This document shows positions 60,755-64,000 of a stretch of 64,000 nucleotides of DNA, piece after piece. How positions within the stretch are numbered: position 1 is the first letter of the stretch; each line of letters opens with the position of its first letter. The position numbers and the translations under genes are program-made. Below the pieces are notes generated by a model, which worked only from the letters and a program-made list of their open reading frames with translations, was not told where the DNA came from and made no database searches. Origin of the DNA: Rubrolithibacter danxiaensis (lineage in GTDB: Bacteria; Bacteroidota; Bacteroidia; Sphingobacteriales; Sphingobacteriaceae); assembly GCF_047272945.1 (NCBI RefSeq), contig NZ_JBKOPS010000001.1, positions 124,001 to 188,000 on the forward strand, read 5' to 3'.

Positions 60755-61927
60755 TTATACTTTTAGCCGGATTCTTCTTTTTTCAAGTATCCCGGCAAGC
60801 CATATTACAAAAAAAGCAACAGCAAATGAGCGTATTATTCCGCCAGTACCATGGATAAGAAAATCCGGAAACCAGAAATGAGTTAAAGTAAAAATTGAGT
60901 ACAGAAAATAAGGGATGAGGTAACAGGTAAGTGTACTGGTTCCGGCGGGCCGGATATTCTTAAACCAGTTTTGTTTTTCTTTCACATCTACAAGCCAGAT
61001 CATAAACTCAAAAACAAGGATGCTGATACCAATACAAATAGTAACCCAGGCAGGAGTAGAATGTATCTTAGAAATCCCTTCAGCATAAGGGCGGATAAGA
61101 TTTCCGAAAGCAATCATCCCGATTCCCAAACCTAAAAGTAATATCCAGAAAAAAGCATCCTTCCCTTTGCCCGCCATTCTGCTATAAACCAAAGAAATAA
61201 CTACACCTGCCATTGTTAGCGATGCAGAAGACGCATCGCCAATAATCCATATAGAAAAAGGCAGTAAACCTGTATGTGCTGCAATATTAATGAGCAGGAA
61301 TAGAACCAGCACAACAACAAGAACCGAAAAGCGGCCTTTAGACAGCAGGAAAATACTTCCGCATACCAGATAGGTCCAACCGATTATGCCTAAAATACCC
61401 CACCAATAAGGTTTTAGTCCCACCGGCGCTGTCGGTTCTCCTCCCTTAAACAAAAAAGCCATTATAATCAGCAGAAATATTCCTGTTCCTGTAAGTACAT
61501 TTCGTTTTACTTTAGATAAACTTTCAGGATAATCCAGCCAGATTAAGAAAAAACTGACAGTAATCAAGACTTCCCAAACAGCCCGGGGAAGAATGGCGTT
61601 GCTGTTATAATTTTCGAGATTTACATGAAAAAAGCCCATTACAATTAAAGCAAATGAACGGGTAAGTATATAAGTTGCAAGGGCGTAAAAAGAGTGGCCT
61701 TTACCCATTCTGTTTTTAATCGCAAAAGGAAGCGATAAACCTACAATAAAAAGAAAAGCCGGAAAAATAGTATCAGCAAAGCCAAGCCCATCGGCATCTG
61801 CTTGCACATGTTTTATCCATCCGGGAATATTTTTCACCCCGTCTACATCATTAACAAATATCATTAATAGCATCGTCAATGCTCTGAATACGTCAATAGA
61901 GAGCAGTCGCCGGGGAAGCTGTTTCAT
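60755..61927 (-). CDS. DUF5009/heparan-glucosaminide acetyltransferase-like membrane protein
   Basis: A 390-residue protein with about ten helices. The family start RLLSIDVFRALTMLLMIFVNDV and the FADTIFPAFLFIVGLSLPFAI segment match DUF5009/NagX-type proteins related to lysosomal heparan-alpha-glucosaminide N-acetyltransferase, which acetylates terminal glucosamine across the membrane using cytoplasmic acetyl-CoA. The conserved His of that family is not obvious here near the usual loop, so the acyl-transfer role is inferred from similarity. No sugar genes adjoin it directly. Confidence 0.8.
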   Translation of the reverse strand: MKQLPRRLLSIDVFRALTMLLMIFVNDVDGVKNIPGWIKHVQADADGLGFADTIFPAFLFIVGLSLPFAIKNRMGKGHSFYALATYILTRSFALIVMGFFHVNLENYNSNAILPRAVWEVLITVSFFLIWLDYPESLSKVKRNVLTGTGIFLLIIMAFLFKGGEPTAPVGLKPYWWGILGIIGWTYLVCGSIFLLSKGRFSVLVVVLVLFLLINIAAHTGLLPFSIWIIGDASSASLTMAGVVISLVYSRMAGKGKDAFFWILLLGLGIGMIAFGNLIRPYAEGISKIHSTPAWVTICIGISILVFEFMIWLVDVKEKQNWFKNIRPAGTSTLTCYLIPYFLYSIFTLTHFWFPDFLIHGTGGIIRSFAVAFFVIWLAGILEKRRIRLKV

Positions 61928-62012
61928 GAAAAAAGGTTTATAAATGCTAAAGATTACAAAATTTATTAATATTTAGTGCTTTCAATAAATTCTCTTTAGC
62001 AGAAGAGACCTT

Positions 62013-62657
62013 TTAAAGAATAATTGTCAGATCTTCAAACTTTTCTAAAGAAGCCACCTGATCTTCATTTACTTTACCAAAACCATAAGCAGCAAAAATA
62101 AAAGGCACTCCGGCTTTTTTACTCGATTCATAATCGCCCATCGTATCGCCTATATAAACGGATGCTTTTAAATCGTGATCTTTAACAATGTCTTTAATAT
62201 TTTCGGCCTTAGGCATGTTTTTGGTTCCGTAACACTGGTGGCCTTCAAAATATTGTTCGAGTTGGTGCAGTTTCAAGAAAACCTCTATATAGCCGGTCTG
62301 GCAATTGCTTACAATGAACAGACGATACTTTTCTGAAAGATAAGCAAGCGTTTTTTCAAGTTCCGGATATAATATTCCTCCCTTTTCTGCCAGCACTTCC
62401 AGTTCCTTTTTCGCACATATTTCTTTAAACTCATTCCTTTTTTCCTGGCTCAATGCTGGAAATAATTTATCATAAATAGCGTCATAAGGCATACCGGCAA
62501 TACCTGCAACTGCTTCAGGAGTAATTTCTTCTTCTATATAACCTACCTTGTCTTTTGCAGCTTGCCAGGCTTCAGCAACACTTACGGTCGAATCCCAAAG
62601 AGTTCCGTCAAGGTCAAAGATTATACTGTCGAAACGATTTTTTAGCGAAGTTTCCAT
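62013..62657 (-). CDS. HAD-family phosphatase
   Basis: A 214-residue HAD subfamily IA phosphatase: nucleophile D15 and acid D17 in FDLDGTLWDS, motif II Ser in FIVSNCQTGY, motif III Lys near MPKAENIK and motif IV YIGDTMGDYES. A helical cap sits at about 23-90. It resembles phosphoglycolate phosphatases, but is not close to the HAD protein at 15616. It has its own perfect -7 element. Confidence 0.86.
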   Translation of the reverse strand: METSLKNRFDSIIFDLDGTLWDSTVSVAEAWQAAKDKVGYIEEEITPEAVAGIAGMPYDAIYDKLFPALSQEKRNEFKEICAKKELEVLAEKGGILYPELEKTLAYLSEKYRLFIVSNCQTGYIEVFLKLHQLEQYFEGHQCYGTKNMPKAENIKDIVKDHDLKASVYIGDTMGDYESSKKAGVPFIFAAYGFGKVNEDQVASLEKFEDLTIIL

Positions 62658-62664
62658 GCGGCTG

Positions 62665-62672
62665 CAAAAATA
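62665..62672 (-). promoter_or_regulatory. -7 element TATTTTTG for the minus-strand HAD gene
   Basis: Reading on the minus strand, a perfect TAnnTTTG ends seven bases before the ATG at 62657, giving a very short leader. Confidence 0.5.
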
Positions 62673-62773
62673 GATTATTTTTCAACTTCTGATATCATTT
62701 TGATTAATCTAAAAGCAAGCCATCCCTGAATACTAAAGGGAGGATTTATCAGTTCTCCCGTCTCTACGGAATA

Positions 62774-64000
62774 TCAATCCAGTATCTTCACAGAATCTAT
62801 ATTTGGCCCGTTCTTTTCAGTATCAGAATTTGCAGGATCTGTTATCCATTCGCCGTCTACAATGAATTTATATTTTATTTTTCCGGGTTCGCTTTGAGTA
62901 GTTAACACCCAGCTGTCACCTTTCCTGGCAAGCTTATCTTTATGGTCAGCCCAATCGTTAAATGAACCTGCAACGAATACTTCTTTTGCGTTCGGATATC
63001 CTTTTAATTCAAACCTCAGCGTTTTTAATACCGGTTTATCATCTTTGAGTTCTTTTACCCATTCAGAAAGTGCGTTTTTCCATACCGCTTCATCTGTTGT
63101 TGCTATTGTATGCTTCATAGCCAGCTGCCGGGCTTTGTAAAGCGCAAGCCGGGGGTTTATAGCTGAATCTGGCTCTACTCCTACTCCTTCCCAGTTTGTT
63201 TTCGTGATCGGATTTATTGCTTTTCCAATAGGAATAAACATGTTGAAATGATCATTAACCCGTACATAGCCGCCCGGATTAGCACCTCCTCCGGTTCGTT
63301 CGCCAATAATAGTTGCCCTTTTTAAGTTTTTAAGATCATAGGCCAACTCTTCTGCGCCTGAAAAAGTATTTCGGCTTATTAAGATATAAACCGGTTTGTT
63401 GAGATACTTTTTACCGGGGACATAGGCATAAGTCCACGATTGTTTGGTTGAATTCCCTTTACGCCAGTACCAGTCTGTAAGATGGACAGGACTTTCAAAA
63501 AAATAACTGCAAAGAAAAGGAATGGCATCAGGCGACGAACTTCCGACACAATTACGCAAATCGATTATCAATGCATCTGTATGTGCGATATAGTTCATTG
63601 CCGCGGCATACGTATCCCCTGAAAAAGCCGGATCACAAAATATGTCAACATCAATATAACCTATATTTCCTTTTAACACATCTAATTTTCGTAAACCGTA
63701 ATTTGTATGTTTCAACATCCGGCCAAACCCTTCTCTTTCAGAAGCCGGAATGCTCATAATTTCTCTTTCAGCTTCTTCAGGTATAAGCTCCTCTGAATAA
63801 TTCATATTTAAATGAAGGTCTTTACTGATATCCCGTAGATCCTGGGTAAGGCGTTTTGCGAATTCATTTCCATCTGTAATTGATCTATATACATTTTTAG
63901 CCTCCAGTTTCCGTATATGATTTTCCATCTTTCCGGCAACTTCCGGAAAAACATATTTTTCATGGATGATTTTTAATGTATTATCAATAGTTTCTTTTTT
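62774..64000 (-). CDS. S41-family peptidase with C-terminal AMPK-type glycogen-binding domain (partial)
   Basis: The frame runs open to the right window edge, and the 24 residues beyond the first ATG (63928) match the S41 N-terminal helical segment (TLKIIHEKYVFPEVAGK), so the start lies outside the window. The S41 protease core (about 95-285 of the visible part) has LIIDLRNCVGSS, the catalytic Ser in RNTFSGAEELAYDL and GERTGGGANPGG. After a linker, the last 80 residues form an AMPK1-type CBM48 domain (EVFVAGSFNDWADH; GKIKYKFIVDGEW). Carbohydrate binding on an S41 peptidase is unusual. The secretion signal would be upstream and is not visible. Confidence 0.87.
   Translation of the reverse strand, partial: KKETIDNTLKIIHEKYVFPEVAGKMENHIRKLEAKNVYRSITDGNEFAKRLTQDLRDISKDLHLNMNYSEELIPEEAEREIMSIPASEREGFGRMLKHTNYGLRKLDVLKGNIGYIDVDIFCDPAFSGDTYAAAMNYIAHTDALIIDLRNCVGSSSPDAIPFLCSYFFESPVHLTDWYWRKGNSTKQSWTYAYVPGKKYLNKPVYILISRNTFSGAEELAYDLKNLKRATIIGERTGGGANPGGYVRVNDHFNMFIPIGKAINPITKTNWEGVGVEPDSAINPRLALYKARQLAMKHTIATTDEAVWKNALSEWVKELKDDKPVLKTLRFELKGYPNAKEVFVAGSFNDWADHKDKLARKGDSWVLTTQSEPGKIKYKFIVDGEWITDPANSDTEKNGPNIDSVKILD

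Noticed and set aside
1..64000. CRISPR array, tRNA, rRNA, prophage or intact insertion sequence
   Set aside because: No regularly spaced identical repeats, cloverleaf genes, phage genes or transposase frames were seen.

Overview
The window comes from a Bacteroidota chromosome, most likely a Chitinophagaceae/Sphingobacteriia-type relative. The signs are moderately low GC, no Shine-Dalgarno sequences, promoters carrying the Bacteroidota -7 element TAnnTTTG (several perfect copies), and lineage-typical families: DUF6660, DUF5916, fasciclin lipid-free secreted proteins, Reg_prop/Y_Y_Y sensor kinases, split YeeE proteins and MBL-rhodanese fusions. No rRNA, tRNA, CRISPR, phage or intact insertion sequence was seen.

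Layout. 1-4610: end of an operon with a TPP enzyme (cut by the window edge), an enolase-superfamily enzyme and a long FAD/Fe-S 2-hydroxyacid dehydrogenase. 4708-10891: a compact respiratory operon (CoxB with fused cytochrome c, CoxA, CoxC, CtaG-like, small subunit, Rieske protein, cytochrome b with fused cytochrome c). 10971-16287: a small membrane protein, GH15 glucoamylase/trehalase, then a minus-strand SDR - SPW protein - VKOR-like group and a HAD phosphatase. 16367-19028: a Cys-rich DUF6660 protein and a TonB-dependent receptor. 19291-26014: heme A synthase, a ketosynthase, a Crp/Fnr regulator and a sulfur module (TauE/SafE, two YeeE halves, persulfide dioxygenase-rhodanese, TlpA-like thioredoxin). 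Three promoters here share a Crp/Fnr-type operator at identical spacing from the -7 element.

26083-37154: an L-arabinose/arabinan locus: mutarotase and two GH51 arabinofuranosidases on the minus strand, divergent from araB-araD-GH127-araA. 37218-41676: an autoregulated-looking toxin-antitoxin pair, a membrane-anchored exonuclease coupled to a cNMP/CBS/DUF294 protein, and two stand-alone receiver proteins. 41729-47853: fasciclin protein, a recent tandem duplication of a beta-helix lipoprotein bracketed by long direct repeats, and a CHASE3 histidine kinase. 47837-56624: a second glycan region (two GH43, one GH5-like enzyme, mutarotase paralogue) divergent from a two-gene version of the Bacteroidota hybrid two-component system. 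56847-64000: minus-strand DUF5916 outer-membrane protein, beta-carbonic anhydrase, a lipoprotein, a DUF5009-type acyltransferase, a HAD phosphatase and an S41 peptidase with a C-terminal AMPK-type glycogen-binding domain, which runs off the window.

How it fits together: the two glycan regions would release L-arabinose from arabinan or arabinosylated glycoproteins, interconvert anomers, and feed L-ribulose-5-phosphate to the pentose phosphate pathway. The respiratory operon, heme A synthase and sulfur module may be co-ordinated with sulfide or oxygen status by the Crp/Fnr protein. No SusC/SusD pair and no arabinose transporter lie in the window.
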